Shown: in pieces, positions 47,994 through 61,234 of the stretch
Numbering within the stretch: position 1 is the first letter of the stretch
Layout: the number at the start of each line of letters is the position of its first letter
Assembly: GCF_029227915.1 (NCBI RefSeq)
Contig: NC_079880.1
Coordinates: forward strand, 8,893,501-8,957,500
DNA: 64,000 bases
Reading direction: 5' to 3'
DNA from: Hydractinia symbiolongicarpus
Taxonomy: Eukaryota > Cnidaria > Hydrozoa > Anthoathecata > Hydractiniidae
The notes under the pieces: model-generated
Databases searched by the model: none
Seen by the model: the letters and a program-made list of their open reading frames with translations, nothing else
Told to the model about the DNA's origin: nothing
Position numbers and translations under genes: made by a program

Positions 47994-48714
47994 ACTTGTT
48001 TTTTATATTTTACTTTTTACCACATTTATTCTATGGCGTGTTAATATAATAACTAATTAATTATTCATGAATTTTAATTTAAAGAGGAATTATTGAGGCT
48101 GGATATTTTTGGTGAAAGATAATGTATTATAGCTATTATCTTTTTCAGATTATTGCTAATGGCGGAAATCTTTAAGGCGAAGGGCTTCTTGTTTTATGTT
48201 TAAAATCCGTGGCTTGTAAAGTCTTATACATTTATACTTGTAGAAGTTTGTCCGAAGTGTCTCTAGCTTTTTGTCATCGAGTTGCAAAAAAAGCTTTTGG
48301 TAAACTTGACTCAGGATCGTTATAGTATCTGCCGTGGATTAACTGAAAAAATCATAATTAATTTCCAATATGCATTTAATTATTCATATTAAAGTTTGTC
48401 AAAATTCTCTAAAGATTGCATTCAGGTTTTCTCCCTGCGGTATAGACACAAAAAAACATATGGCGGGGAGACATTTTTGTAGAGCATGTTTTTGCAATTG
48501 ACAGTCGTAAACATTCGATTCTTAAACAACATCGTCTTTGCCCATAATCGCCACGAAGTATTTTTGCGAATGAGAACTTCTTTCTACTTCTACGAAACTT
48601 ATTTGTACTTCTTCAGGTTTATGTGATGCTCAATCTGAACCTAAAATAATCCAAATTTTCAATAAGCGCTTTATTTGCATGTCAGCTTTTTTGGCGTTTC
48701 TACTAAACTTGCTA

Positions 48715-48987
48715 GCAAGTAAGTAAGTCACGGGAAGTTTTGACGTCCTTGGGGATTCCATCCTAACGGTTGGTTCTTCCTCCCCTCCGACTGTAACTAT
48801 GTTACATTACCGTCAGAGATACGCATAGGATTGCTCATACTTACTTGCCTACCACACAAGGCGGTTAGCAGTCAGTAGATGGCACCAAATGAGCTAAAAA
48901 CACTACATTTAAAGTGCACCGGTGTGGAGACTTGAACCTGAAACCTTATGATTACAAGCAAATGCGTTACCACTGCACTATCGAAAA
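48715..48987 (-). mobile_element. tRNA-derived SINE (family 2), full copy
   Basis: Read on the minus strand, the head CGATAGTGCAGTGGTAACGC fits an A box and GGTTCAAGTCTCC fits a B box. The body contains GATGGAATCCCCAAGGACGT and ends in TTACTTACTT. Partial copies of the same body are at 63209-63382 (+) and 63419-63627 (-). Confidence 0.7.
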
Positions 48988-50378
48988 CGTTGAATAAATA
49001 TTGTTGGGCGAGTTGGTAAAAACCATGGAAATTGCCGTGATGACACGTTTTGCAAAAAAGCGGGTATCGCAAGTAATTATTTTACTTGGAGTAACCTGGC
49101 TATACTTTGTGATTAAATTTTTCAAGACATTTTTTAATCTAGAATAATGCTAGAATATACTTTATCCTGTTGTGTCAACGTGCTGTTAAAATAGTGCTAA
49201 TAATTCCGAGAATAGTTAACAACAGAGTGCAAAGCAGAGTGTAAAAGCTTCTTTTATATAATAAAAAACCGCAAAATTATCATCAATTGTCAATGTTTGG
49301 AAGAGATGAGAGGATGCTTGGAAATATTTTTTTCCCCTTGATCCCATTCTGTAGTGAAATGACTTTAACATAAGATATTTTTGACGACTGCTAAAGAGTT
49401 TCAGTTAGATATACAACGCGAAGTTCCATGTAACATGGTGTTTTTATCTTGTGAAGATAACAATGGCCATACATGCGTGCTCTGAAAGTTTGATAACATA
49501 AAGAATAGACAATTGCATACCGTCATCAAAAGAAATCAGTAAAATAAAAAACTTTTCTTAAAATTGTTAAACTTCGTGATGGGAGAAAAGCATAGTCGAA
49601 AACTCCAGTACCATTTGGGTCTGATGCTTTTAAAAAATCAATTTTATTAATTGTATACACGCTCTTAATTTCTTTCCCCACAAATATGGCACATACAAAA
49701 ATTCACAATTTTTTTAAAAAAAATTTGCAAATAATCTGTATCTAGCGGGGCGTATATATAAACGAGGGCGTTGTGGCGTTATATCTTGTTTTCATGTTGC
49801 GTGACTGAACTTTGTAAACTTTGCCCACTCGTATATATTTGGAGGTGTAAATATTGAACTGCTGACGCACAGAAACTGCTTAAGAATGAATGTCTGAAAG
49901 GTGGTAATGGCAACACTGGTCGTTCATGACAAGTGGATATTAAAAATAAACATTTTCCGTGGTAAAATATGTGATAGGCTCCATAAACAAATACTGACTA
50001 TGCATTGGGACATTGTAAACTCTAATAAGCTGATAGGGATCTAAGCTAAAGTCAAAGAAAAAAGACAACAAGCATGTATAATGTGCGGGTCTATTAGTAT
50101 AATGACGAAATAAAAGCAATGCGCATTATTTTACTGTTTGTTCACTGGTACAAATAAATCTAAGGGTTTTCAACACTGGCATATCTATACTGTGGTTATA
50201 TAAGTTTTCCATAAAATTGTACTAAAACCTCACTCTTCAAGTTATCGCCGCAAAGGCTACGAGATAAGGTAGTGGAGATGGAGAAGTTCATGGCTTAGAT
50301 TAGGGTCTAACCTCGTCCCCAGGGCTCTTTTTCTCTTTCTCACAATCTCAAAAGATTGGCCATTGTTACTAAAGAATT
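48988..50378. other. Intergenic sequence
   Basis: No supported gene. A half end of the CAACCTCG family lies near 50309. A palindromic AT-rich run lies near 49710-49730. Confidence 0.4.
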
Positions 50379-50850
50379 ACACGGTTTTTTATAAGAAACA
50401 TGTTTATAAGAAACCTACATATAGAATCTTCAAAAATTTAAGAAACTTTTACTACTACATTCTATGTCTATTTCTGAAATAAGAAACTTGTTTCAATCAT
50501 CGCTAGGGAGAGACTGAAATGAAAAATGCTCTATTTTTGTTTCTAACTAATTCTTACAACTAATTAAAGAAGATGTTACAATCATCACTAGGGAGTAAGT
50601 ATACTTATACGTTACTGTACCTAAGTTCCCAGAGAGAGACTTTGAAACGAAAAATGCTACAATTTTTTATTTTGAAATCAACTAGTCTAAAAATTAAAGA
50701 AACTTTTAGAACTAGCTATTCATTTGATATCACAAGCCCTTATTTTACTAGGAAAATTAAGTTTGGAATTAAAAACATGGAATTTCAGCCTACGAATAAG
50801 AAACTTTTAGAACAAGGCCCTTCGCCAGGTTTCTTATAAAAAAAACGTGT
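50379..50850. mobile_element. 472-bp element with inverted ends and internal repeats
   Basis: ACACGGTTTTTTATAAGAAAC on the left is matched, inverted, by GTTTCTTATAAAAAAAACGT on the right. TAAGAAAC-type motifs recur inside, and an inner block (ATCATC/GCTAGGGAG ... GAAAAATGCT) occurs twice near 50500 and 50580. No transposase is present. Confidence 0.55.
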
Positions 50851-51110
50851 AGTTTTAGGACAAATATGTTTACACTATTTATTAACTGTCTTAACAAGTT
50901 TTCAACAAGGTCTAATGATATATCGGGATGGCTTAAAACTCGCTTCAATTTTTGTTTCCATTCCATTTCCTGTTTCCGTCGATAGATGGGTAAAGGTTGT
51001 TAAAATAATTGCTCAACATATAAAATGTATGAAATGATGAAGAGCAGAATTCTCGTACATAATTTAATTTATATTGTGTTGACTTGGGAAGGAAATGCAC
51101 AATTTTTGTA

Positions 51111-51374
51111 AAGGCGAAAGTCCACTTCAATCTTTTAGCACGACGATTTAGGGCGCACGCATCAAAGTGCTCAATATCGCGGAATATTTGAAAGCGCTTT
51201 TGCACGCGCTGATCGTTTTGAAAGTCAAAACCATTTGGTTTTTTTAAGAGCGCTGTAAGCGCTCGAGTGTATAATGACGTAATTTCATGATTTCGACCAA
51301 TGCATTTGCTTGAATATGGCCGCCATTTTCAATTTGTGCGCGCATTTCGTGCTTTGCAAGTGGACTTTCGCCTT
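51111..51374. mobile_element. 264-bp MITE with 17-bp TIRs
   Basis: AAGGCGAAAGTCCACTT at 51111-51127 and its exact reverse complement at 51358-51374. The interior is rich in GCGC and CGC motifs, unlike the AT-rich flanks. Confidence 0.7.
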
Positions 51375-52452
51375 AAAGGCGGGAAAAAATTTCTATTTCA
51401 CTATTGCGCGTGTGTATTCTAAAAATAGAATTGTTGTTGGAGAGAAGTATATAATGGAGTTGAAGCGCAAGGTAGTTGCTTGTATTCAATAGTGGTGTTG
51501 TCATCATTTGAAATTTCTTTTCGCATTGCCACACTAAATAATAAAACAAACTTTATATGGTTGATATGTAACATTTGATGAAAATATTTCAGAAATTTTA
51601 TCATTTGCCAATTTGCAGGGACGTTTTCACATTATATCATTCTACTATGACAAAACAATTATCACTGAGGTTAAAGAAAAACAGAAGAATGCAGATTAAT
51701 AGGTAAATGGCTATTAATATGTTTAAAAAACCTAAAAACTAAAACCAAAAAAACCTACAATTTATCCACGCAAATCATCCTTATTTGTAATTTCAATATT
51801 TTCATTGATTTATTTTTTGAATCAAGCTTTAATTAGCTAAATCATGTTAAATGAACCCTTATGCTTGCGATAATTATTGATACAATAATTTCCAGTCCCC
51901 CCTTCGCACAACAACCGATTGGATGTAAACTACATATTAATTGTGTGTGTCGAAGTCCCATTCAATTATTGAATGCAAGCTACAATTTACATCAGCGAAA
52001 CAAGATAACAAATTTCGCGCACTTCCGCGAAATAGCCATCAGCTGCTGAAAAGCATAAACGATGCCGCAAAAAAGAAAACGAAAACACATTTGCTGAAAA
52101 TTATACAGCATGATAGAGATGTGCTCAATGAGAAACCACAAGCATTGAGTAAACCACGTGATCAAAAAGAACAATACGCTATTCAGTCGGCACATTTTTT
52201 CTCTTGTGATCTGATTTTTGTTATGATTTTTCGATGTTTTGATTCTCGCGACAAATTTTTCTAATATATTTGTTATCAAAAACATATTGATTGAATTAGA
52301 GAGTAATAAATAAAGTAATTGACAATATACAACAAAGAAATATTGATGAAATCGAACCTTTTAACATGCAGTTGAATACAATTGGGGACCGAAGATTTTA
52401 ATTTTGTTAGTTCGAGGCTTCTATTCCGACCGACCGAAGAAACAAAGAAAAC
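51375..52452. promoter_or_regulatory. Upstream region of the MANSC receptor gene
   Basis: It should contain the promoter. No clear TATA box. An open frame at 51941-52264 is basic and unrecognised and is not called. Confidence 0.3.
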
Positions 52453-55400
52453 ATGGATTATTTCACGCTCTATATTGCTCTGTTTTTACTATTTGTACAT
52501 TTTCACAAAGGTACGTGTTCCTTAACCTGTTACTTTTATATCACTAAGTTTTGAATTATATTTCACGGATAATTTGGTGTGGTACCTAACGATACGTTCG
52601 TTTTAATCGAGCGTCACGCCTCATTACGTTAGTCCTTTTAATTTGAAAGTAATCTATTTTTGGTTTAAAAAATTTAAACCGCAAATTTTTTACAACATAC
52701 CAAAAAGCGCATATTTTTGGCGTTCTGAGCAAGACTTGCTTTTGTTAAAAATTGGATAAAAAAGCTCTAATAAATTTAGCTAGATAAATATATAAAAAAT
52801 ACAGCTAATATATATAAGGTAGATTTTAAATCCACTTTAACCAAAAATATGAACGTTGCTGCAAAGATGTGTTTCAAACCTGTTTTAACCAGTTTCATTC
52901 TGGTTATTTTACTTACAGTGAAACCAAGTAAGCTCCAACAATTGACACTGACCAAAGTAGACTTATGCAAATGGAGTCCTATTGTTAGAAATGGGAAATT
53001 AAAAGGTGGTATCGGTGCCGGCACTTTTCATCGCCTTGGATATACGCCAAATATGGAGACTTGTGTTGATTTATGTTGTAATATGGACGTGTGTGGGGTG
53101 GCATTTCGAAACAAGGATGACTGTTTTGGCGTCGAGTGTAATAGCAACGAAAGTTGCGATTCGGTACCGGCGGATAAGAACGATATACGTGTTGAGATAT
53201 CCCATGTAAGAGCAGGTCATAGATCAGGTTAGGACATAGCGGTTTCTCTCTAGTTGTAGGCCCGCGCTTTGCAATATGTACACAGTTCACACATGCACTC
53301 GTCACCAAAAAACAACACTTTTTCTAATCACGTTTATGAACCTGATCTTACATGGGTTATCGGACAGTAGGGGAGAATTTTTGCGAAGTAAAGGCCAACA
53401 ACTAGAAAAAAATCATTTTATTTTTTATCCCTGAAGAACAATTTATTAGTGCTGCATTCTGGCAGTTTTTAATTAAAATGTAATTAGAGCTGGTAAGAAC
53501 TGTATTTGCAGACATTGACGTTTTCACAGTTAGGTTAAGACTAAATTCAACGTGCTGCAAAGAGTTAGAGTCAATGAAAACTTGTTTTATTTTAAATCAT
53601 CACTCATTGTCAACTTTAAAGTGAAGACGATTCTGTTAGAGATACTTTTCGTTACAACACACAAGTCAGAATCGAGGATATATATGTTTACTCTTTTGGA
53701 GGCTATTTTAGCTATGCCATTTTGATAAAATCCGTTGTATAAACAATTTGTGAGATTAAATTTAAGTTTGCTTTTTAAACAGTAATGTCTTTATACGTTT
53801 AGCTAATCTGACTGATCTATCCATGGCTGGGCAGTGTCGACCAAGTACTATCTTTAAAGAAGTCACGTTAAAAGGCGGAATAAATGCTGGTACATATAAG
53901 GATGTCGGTGGAGTGCAAACGATGGAAGAGTGTCAAAATAAATGCTGTGAATTCCCCGCCTGTGATCTAGCCTTCATGTTGGCGGGTAGTTGCTACTTAG
54001 TTGGATGTTACGATCAAAAGCAATGTGCTATGCAACCCGCTAAAGAATCAAAGTTCCATCCCATGATTTCCTATGTTACAAGATGGAACAACGAGGGTGT
54101 GAAGCACACAGGTAAATAAAGAGGACGTTCATTTATTCTTTCATACTATGAATCCTAGTAAAAATGGAAGAATAGGTTTTTATTCAACATCCAAAAAACA
54201 AACAAACAACAACAACACAAATACATACACAAAAATATTTTTCTGTAGCTAAGCGAAAAATAGATCAGGTTCTTTTTTTTAACAAGCATCTTTGCGTTAT
54301 CATAAAAACCTTTTTACTTTTTGAAATCACTTTTAGCTAACACCAAATTGATTTCTGTTTCAGTGTTACTGCAAGAGAAAGGAGTACAGTACACATGCTC
54401 CAAAATGAATCCTTTGGTTAAAGTCACTCTGAAAGGTGGACTGCAATCTGGTGATTTTACCGACGTTGGAAAAGTCACGACTCTTCAACAATGTTACGAT
54501 ATCTGCTGTCAACAAGAGAAATGCGACCTTGCTTTTATGTTGGGACAAAACTGTTTTAGTGTTCAATGCAAAGATAAACGTTTATGTATGACCACGCCTG
54601 CTCAGCCTTCCATCTTCAATCCACAAATTGCATATGTGCCACATAGAGAGCGTATGGGGATTGCTAAATCAGGTAAGCTTCTGTTATGATAATGTTTATG
54701 TCAGGTAATGTTTTTTAAAAAAGGAAATTGGGCAGTTTACACTGTAAAAACAATATTGTAGGGGAAAGGTAAAATTTTAACTATAGTATATATAATATTT
54801 AAATTTTTGAGCTCTTGATTGATCTAGTCTTTTTTTATCCTTGGGATAGCAACATATTAACTCAAATAAATATTCGCTCTAAACATTTTGAATTTTACGA
54901 AAATTAAAGCGATGCAATTTTTGTGGTTTGAAAAATCATTATAAAAAATAATCAATGTAACAGATTATTGATTTTAATATCAAAAAGAACTAGGCAAAGC
55001 TTTTTAAATCCTAAAATGAGATATGATAAATGTATTTTTTTATTGTTCAAGTGTATGAGTGCATCAGTACTTTGTTGCACGTAGAAATTTGCATCTTTTC
55101 ATTACGAATGATTTCTTACAGGTATCGCTCGTGCTCCTGCTGCCACCACAACAACTGGTGTTTCTGCAGAATGTCCAAAAACAAAAACTCTTGAAAAAAT
55201 GACCTTAAAAGGCGGAGTAGATGCAGGAGCTTATAAAGATCATGGCAAAGTAAAAGACATGGAAGTATGCCGAAGAATTTGCTGTGAGATGACTGAATGT
55301 CACTTAGCTTTTATGCTTGGCACCAATTGCTTTTCTGTAAAGTGCGCAAATGTTGATGCATGCCGTGCCCAGAAGGCTAAACCATCCGCGTATTATCCAA

Positions 55401-58400
55401 AGGTATGAAATTTGACATAAATATTATTATAGTAATATGCCAAAGATTTACGGTAAAAGAAAATGTATATTTAAACGGAGAGGGGTAGAGTGGGGGAAGT
55501 GAAAGGAGAGGAGCAGGGGGGTAATACAGCTCTTTGCCACGCTTTATCAAGTGGGATGTTTCTTCAAAGGGGACGCTTGCTCTACGTGTTACAGTAATTG
55601 TCAAATTAGAGTGTCCATATGACAACATCATGTAAGGCAACAAGCCCTGGAATGAAATTGGAGATTAAGTAAAACTTTAAAACTAATTCGAAAAGCATCC
55701 TTCAGGTTGATCAACTTTTATCCTTTTAGTGAAATTTGTCCAAACTATAAATCACGTTCAATTTTTAGATATCTTACATCAGAAAAGTTGGTACGAACGA
55801 GTTGCTACCAAGTTCTGTCAACCTACCAGTCGTAGACACTGCAGGCTCAGACAAACCAACTGCTTCTGCTGTACCTAGTCTAGTTGCATTAGCTGCTGCT
55901 CAACAAACTGCAAACCCTCAACAAAAAGCTATCGTCGGAGCAGCGGCTGTGTCTACAACAACTACTACAGCTGCTCCAGAACCAGCCGCGCAAGCAAATA
56001 TGCTTGGTAATGGTGCACAAGGATATGCAGTTACACCTAATGGTCTGAAACCTATTGGTACTGGAGTTCAATTACCTGGACAGACTATTAATAACACAAC
56101 AAACGGATTTGGTAAGTGATTCAAATGTATTTTGATCGAATTTGAATTGAATTTAAATTGCGTAAAATGTGTTTGTTTTACTGTGTTTGTTTTACGTAGC
56201 TTCCCCTCCCCCTTCCCTGCATAATACCAATGGCCAATGTCAGTACGGTTTATCAAAACTAAATCAATGCCAAAAATGTAGGATTTTAGACTGTTATTCA
56301 CCTGTCTACTTTAGCTGTAAATGTGAATCCAATCCAATCTCCTGGCGCCACGTCAGCAAACATAACAACAACAGAAGCAAAAGTAGCACCACCTGAGCAG
56401 AAGAGCGTTGAAGCAAACGCCCCTCCTTCACAGGGTTTAGAACAAAACAAAGACACAGAAGGTTTATTGAAGAATGACACGGTCAAACCTGAAACACAAG
56501 TTTCTGTAAAAGACCAAGAACTAATGAGTGCGCTTGAAGCAGCGGAGAATGTTACTCAGAAATCAAATATTATGCCACTTCAAAACGAAAAGTGCAAGCC
56601 TGGCATATTAAAAACGAACGTTACACTGCGCGGTGGACGTAAAGCCGGTGAATTTATAGAAATTCAAGGATTGAAAGACATGAAAGGTTGTGTAAAAAGA
56701 TGTTGCGATGACCGTGATAAGAAATGTAATTTAGCGTTTATGTTGGGTGATACGTGTTATTCTGTCTCTTGTAAAGACAAAGACTTATGTCGTACCATGC
56801 CTGCACCTCCTACAAAATTTAATCCGTTAATTCAATATGTCAGAGGATTGGAAGAGGAACCAATGCCCTCAACTACAGGTATGTTGTTTGACTAAATAAG
56901 GCACCAAACGCACCATGTTTTTTGTTTTAAAACTTGATTATAACTACTTTTTTAAATTTTTTTAGCTTCCACGACGACCATAATTAAAGATGTAGACTTA
57001 ACAAATTTAGATAGTTTAAATAACCCTACTGAAAATGTTGAAAGTAAAGTAGAATCCAAACCAAAAACTAAATCAAAACAGAAATCCTGTGTCACACAAC
57101 CTATAGTAAAAGACAAATCTATTAAAGGTGGTAAAAAGGCGGGAAAATTTAAAATATTTAAAGACATTAAAGACATGGATTCTTGTATAGCAAAATGTTG
57201 TTCGTTAAAAAAACAATGTGACGTAGCGTACATGGAAGATGCAAAATGTTTTAGTATTCAGTGTTTTAAAAAAACTGCATGCACTGCGGTTGATTTGAGA
57301 GAATCTGAAGTCAACCCAAGGTTTGCGTACATGGATCATTTCTTAGAAAAAGTTGACGAAGAAGAAGCAGAAAATGATATTTCAACAGGTAAGCGGATAT
57401 TTCTCATTCAGTCATGTTGGTGGTTAATGATAACAAGATTGAAAAAAAAAGCAACATTGATAAATCTTTTAAAATTACTTTTTTACTGTTTACTGCACTA
57501 CAAAATCGTTTAATTTTAAAAATCAATAGAACAGGTTTTTTAGTAAATCTCCCTCCCTTATACTTTCAGATGAGAAACTTCTGTTCATATAGTCAAATTT
57601 CGGAAGACTTCCGCATTCTTTTAGGCATAACAAGTTTCAGAGGGGCCTTCTATTTCGCTTGATCCTCCGTTTCTTTTCTGAAATGGATGCAAAACAAAGG
57701 ACTATTAACTGCTTAACTAATAACAACAAGCTTTATATGTTATGCATGCCTAAACTATTTTTTTAGACTTAGATATATCAGAAGATAGTGCTTGTCTGAA
57801 CGTCGAAATAGCAACTAACAAAACACTCAAAGGTGGCACTAGAGCTGGAAAATTTAAATCCATGGGTAAAAAGACCATGAAGAAATGTATAAATAGTTGT
57901 TGCGACAGGCCGGACTGTGATGTAGCATATCTGTTGAATGGACATTGCTACGCAGTCGAGTGCGCTGATGGCAGGTTATGTCAAGCTACCGGCGAACCAT
58001 CAAAAGCAGGAGATAATATACAGTTAGCATATATGAACAAAGTTGGCTTAGGTGAAAAGCAACGAGGTTAGATATAATACAAAATTTGATAGACTTGTGT
58101 GAATGACGCAATGTCAACATTTTAATTCATAAAATACGAAAAGTTGTTTTGGGTATCTTTTGGATCTCTGTTTTTTGGAAAAAACCACCATCATATTTTT
58201 GCATTAATATTTGCAATTTTCACATGTATTATCTGAAAGCAATTTTCTTTTTAGATTATATGATCGTGTACATTATAGTCGGGTCTTTAGCCTTCGTCGC
58301 AACGCTGGGTGGTCTCATATGGGCTGTCTTTGCTTTTTCTAGAAAGTAAGTTTATTTATATCTAATCACATTCTCATCAAGTAATCATCTTATTCTGTAT

Positions 58401-61001
58401 TTACATTTCCTGTCCCTGTAATTTCAAGGTACTTAATCTTACTAATTTGCCGGCAACCGATAAACTTTGTTTTCTTTTTTTAGACAACGTATTAAGAGAA
58501 GAACACACAAAAGATTATTAGACGACGACGAAGATGAGGAGCCGATTGAACATATATTGAAAAAACGACGTAAGTAGCTACACACGTCATCGGTGTATAA
58601 TCGCTTTATGCCTGCATTTATCCTACAATGGTGGAAAAATATAGTTGAGACGAAAGCAGTTTTTTCTTCATTATCCAAATATAGATAAAACTGTCAAACA
58701 GTCAACGCTCTGCAGCCGGCAGACTGCAAAGTCGCTACTTTTGCACACACCTAGGACAGGCTTACAGAGTTAAAAAGTTGCTTCACATTCTTTAGCACGC
58801 CCGCACACCGAAATAATTCACGTCGGCGACCACGAAGGCCCCGAAATTCGTGAATAAAGGCCTTGGTGACGTCAGCAACAACTAGCACACTTTAAGAATT
58901 TGGACTTTACCATATAAGTCTATTCTGAACATTACAAGTTTAAAATGTGTGAATCTGATATAGAAATAGCCTACGCAATTACTTGTGGTGGTAAACTTTA
59001 GCTGTCTTGTTTCAACATATTTGGTACACGATTGTACTTTAATCAGTTATATCAGAATTGATGACAAAAATCTTTATCTTTTAACGTTTTTGCCTTTAAT
59101 GGTAACTATTACGGAAAAAATAAGGAAAGGACATCCTCGTCCCTCTTGGCCCCTGAACCGTATGCCGTGGGAACGAGGTTGAAGAGATGTACTGACGGGT
59201 GGGTCATGTTAAAAATGCTTTCAATCAATTTAAAGATAATGGTTGACTTTTACCAGGACCCTTCACTTGTCTGCTTGTATCTATTATCTAAAATAATAGA
59301 TGAAATATTATGTTTTTTAGAACAGGTATGTTTTTTTTTTTAGCGCATCACACGAGATATCGACAACCAAGGTATTAACATCTTCTAGGGATGCTTATAA
59401 AAAAATCTCTTTGTTGTTGATGTTGGTGGTAGCACAGGGAGTAGCTATACCAACAAAGGCTCTCCAGTAAAGTACCCACACGTTTAGAAGTGGCATTCGA
59501 AAAGGAAGAGAAATATATAAAGGGCGTGACTTTAAAACTTGTTGAATGCGGTTTAACTAATGACGTCGTTAGATGTGTACACGAAGTTGCGTACAAACGT
59601 AGACGCGTGTTAAGATTGGTGTTTTACAACCAACTTCTTGGTTTATGTGTTGTCCTTGACGAAACGAAGAACAACATAAGAAAAAAGGATAAATGAAACA
59701 TTTACAGTGCTAAGCATTTTATTGGTGAGAAACATGTGAGATGATTTTTTTATAAAAAACTTTAAAAAATCATACAGTTATATCTTTTAAAACAGTTTTT
59801 GTATAAGACATTTGTATATATAGATAATTGTAAAAATATAATAGAAACTTTTTCACCTTTCCCGAATACCTCATTGGCGCTAACCTGTACAACAGTCAAA
59901 ACAGAAAGGAGCGACGATTGTTTCTCTATGCGAGTTTGACCACAAAAATGACACTATAGCGTAGTCCATCGTCAAAAGCGCGGGAAAGTATAGGACGCTA
60001 CGATAAAATATAAAGATACAGGCACGTCAGTCGTTAAGAATTTTTTCAAAATTTTTAATTAATTTTTTAGCCACCACTTTTAAATACATTCTTTTTTTAA
60101 CGTTTTCGTCTAATGCTTAAATAGTACAGTTCCATAACTACAATTTTTATGGTCCCAAAAAGCCTATATAGGAAAATAACATATATGACTTTCGCTTTTT
60201 ATAGTGGCCATGTTCCATTTAATGTCATCATTTAATTGGCATCAAAATTTATTAGATAAAAATTTTCATCAGAAACCAAAATATAGAAAGAGATACATAT
60301 TTACATTACGCGATTATTGGCTACAAAGATAGAGAAAGTACAGCTTTTACATGTTTAAGAATCTGAAAGCTAAAATGATACATGAGCAAAACAGTATCGT
60401 AGGAAGCATTTTTTTAAAACTAGTGTGCTCTGAATTTAGTAGACATTTTGAATATTAGCACCTCTAGAATACCAAAACCCGCATTGAAGTTCAATAAAAT
60501 CGGTGCTATGGTATGTTTGAAGGGACTAAAAAAGGGCTCAAGTAAGATCTCCGTCACTGAATAACATTGTGTGACAGCCCGAAAACTCAAAGGTCTAGAT
60601 ACAAGATGCACACTTTATTTCAAGAAAATAGAAAACCAGGTTATCAATAATTATTTTTAAATGGTATTTTCTAAAATTAGATACATCGTCTTTAAGCATT
60701 TTTTTGGCGGTAAAATAAGCTATGGTCTAATACATAACTAGCAAAATCAAAAGTTCGTTTTGATGTGGAAGGAAGGCAACACGAGAAACTGTATTTGTTA
60801 AAAATGCTGTACAGTAAACCCCCTCAGAAAATTTCAAAGTTCCAAAAGAAATAAACCAACTTATGGATTATAATCGTAAATATTAGCTATCAAAGCCCTT
60901 CCAGAATATTTTGTTTATGTTTTTCAGATGTAAATCGAAGCGAAGAGGAACAAGAAGCCCTTGGGGCTCTAAGAATTTCCGCGCGCTACCAAAATATTTG
61001 A
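52453..61001 (+). CDS. Type I membrane protein with seven MANSC-like modules (12 exons)
   Basis: Predicted 1048-residue cell-surface protein. Exons: 52453-52510, 52919-53227, 53803-54111, 54364-54672, 55122-55402, 55769-56111, 56315-56878, 56966-57388, 57767-58066, 58255-58345, 58484-58569, 60928-61001; all phases agree. Exon 1 is a signal peptide (MDYFTLYIALFLLFVHF). Seven modules follow the pattern KGG..AG...G....M..C...CC....CDLAFM...C(Y/F)SV.C....C, usually with eight Cys. This matches the MANSC fold of KIAA0319, HAI-1 and MANSC1. Exons 6-7 add an Ala/Thr/Pro-rich, probably O-glycosylated spacer. Exon 10 holds the membrane helix (residues about 968-992). The tail has RIKRRTHKR, then DDDEDEE. 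Most introns are phase 1, so modules can be gained or lost without frame damage. Ligand unknown; adhesion or recognition is a guess. Translation past exon 11 would stop at 58577, giving a shorter tail. Confidence 0.82.
52849..52918 (+). other. Possible alternative signal-peptide start of the MANSC gene
   Basis: Directly upstream of exon 2 and in frame with it, ATG at 52849 opens MNVAAKMCFKPVLTSFILVI and continues LLTV into exon 2 without a stop. This would be a second plausible signal peptide, used if transcription starts in intron 1. A TATATATAAGG-like run lies near 52808-52818. Confidence 0.4.
58570..60927. other. Last large intron of the MANSC gene
   Basis: About 2.4 kb between exons 11 and 12. 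It contains a degraded CAACCTCG-family pair at about 59130-59180. An unrecognised basic open frame at 59490-59696 is not called a gene. Confidence 0.4.
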
Positions 61002-61131
61002 TGAAAACCTGCTAATTCGTTGTGTTATTGTGCTAAACATTTGAAGGGGTTTGGTGCATGAACCTCTGAAGATAAAGCCCATCAGTGACATTATATCTTA
61101 GAACAAACGCAAACAAAACGAAACGTGTCAT

Positions 61132-61137
61132 AATAAA
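61132..61137 (+). terminator. Poly(A) signal AATAAA for the MANSC gene
   Basis: AATAAA lies 131 bases after the stop in exon 12, which supports 60928-61001 as the terminal coding exon. Confidence 0.5.
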
Positions 61138-61234
61138 CTCACATTTTAAAAGAAATTGCTAACAAAAAATACAGCCTATTATTCATGGTTGAAAGTCTTG
61201 CGATTGAAACGTTTATGGTCTTAAACGGCATTAG

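Larger units (their letters stand above)
46880..48714. other. Repeat-rich interval without genes
   Basis: Apart from the MITE at 47421-47510 and the hairpin at 47948-47993, I see AT-rich sequence with no supported gene. Confidence 0.4.

Noticed and set aside
51941-52264. Basic 107-residue frame upstream of the MANSC gene
   Set aside because: No recognisable domain or splice context; overlapping frames on both strands suggest chance.
59490-59696. Basic 68-residue frame in the last MANSC intron
   Set aside because: No family resemblance and no supporting splice sites in phase.
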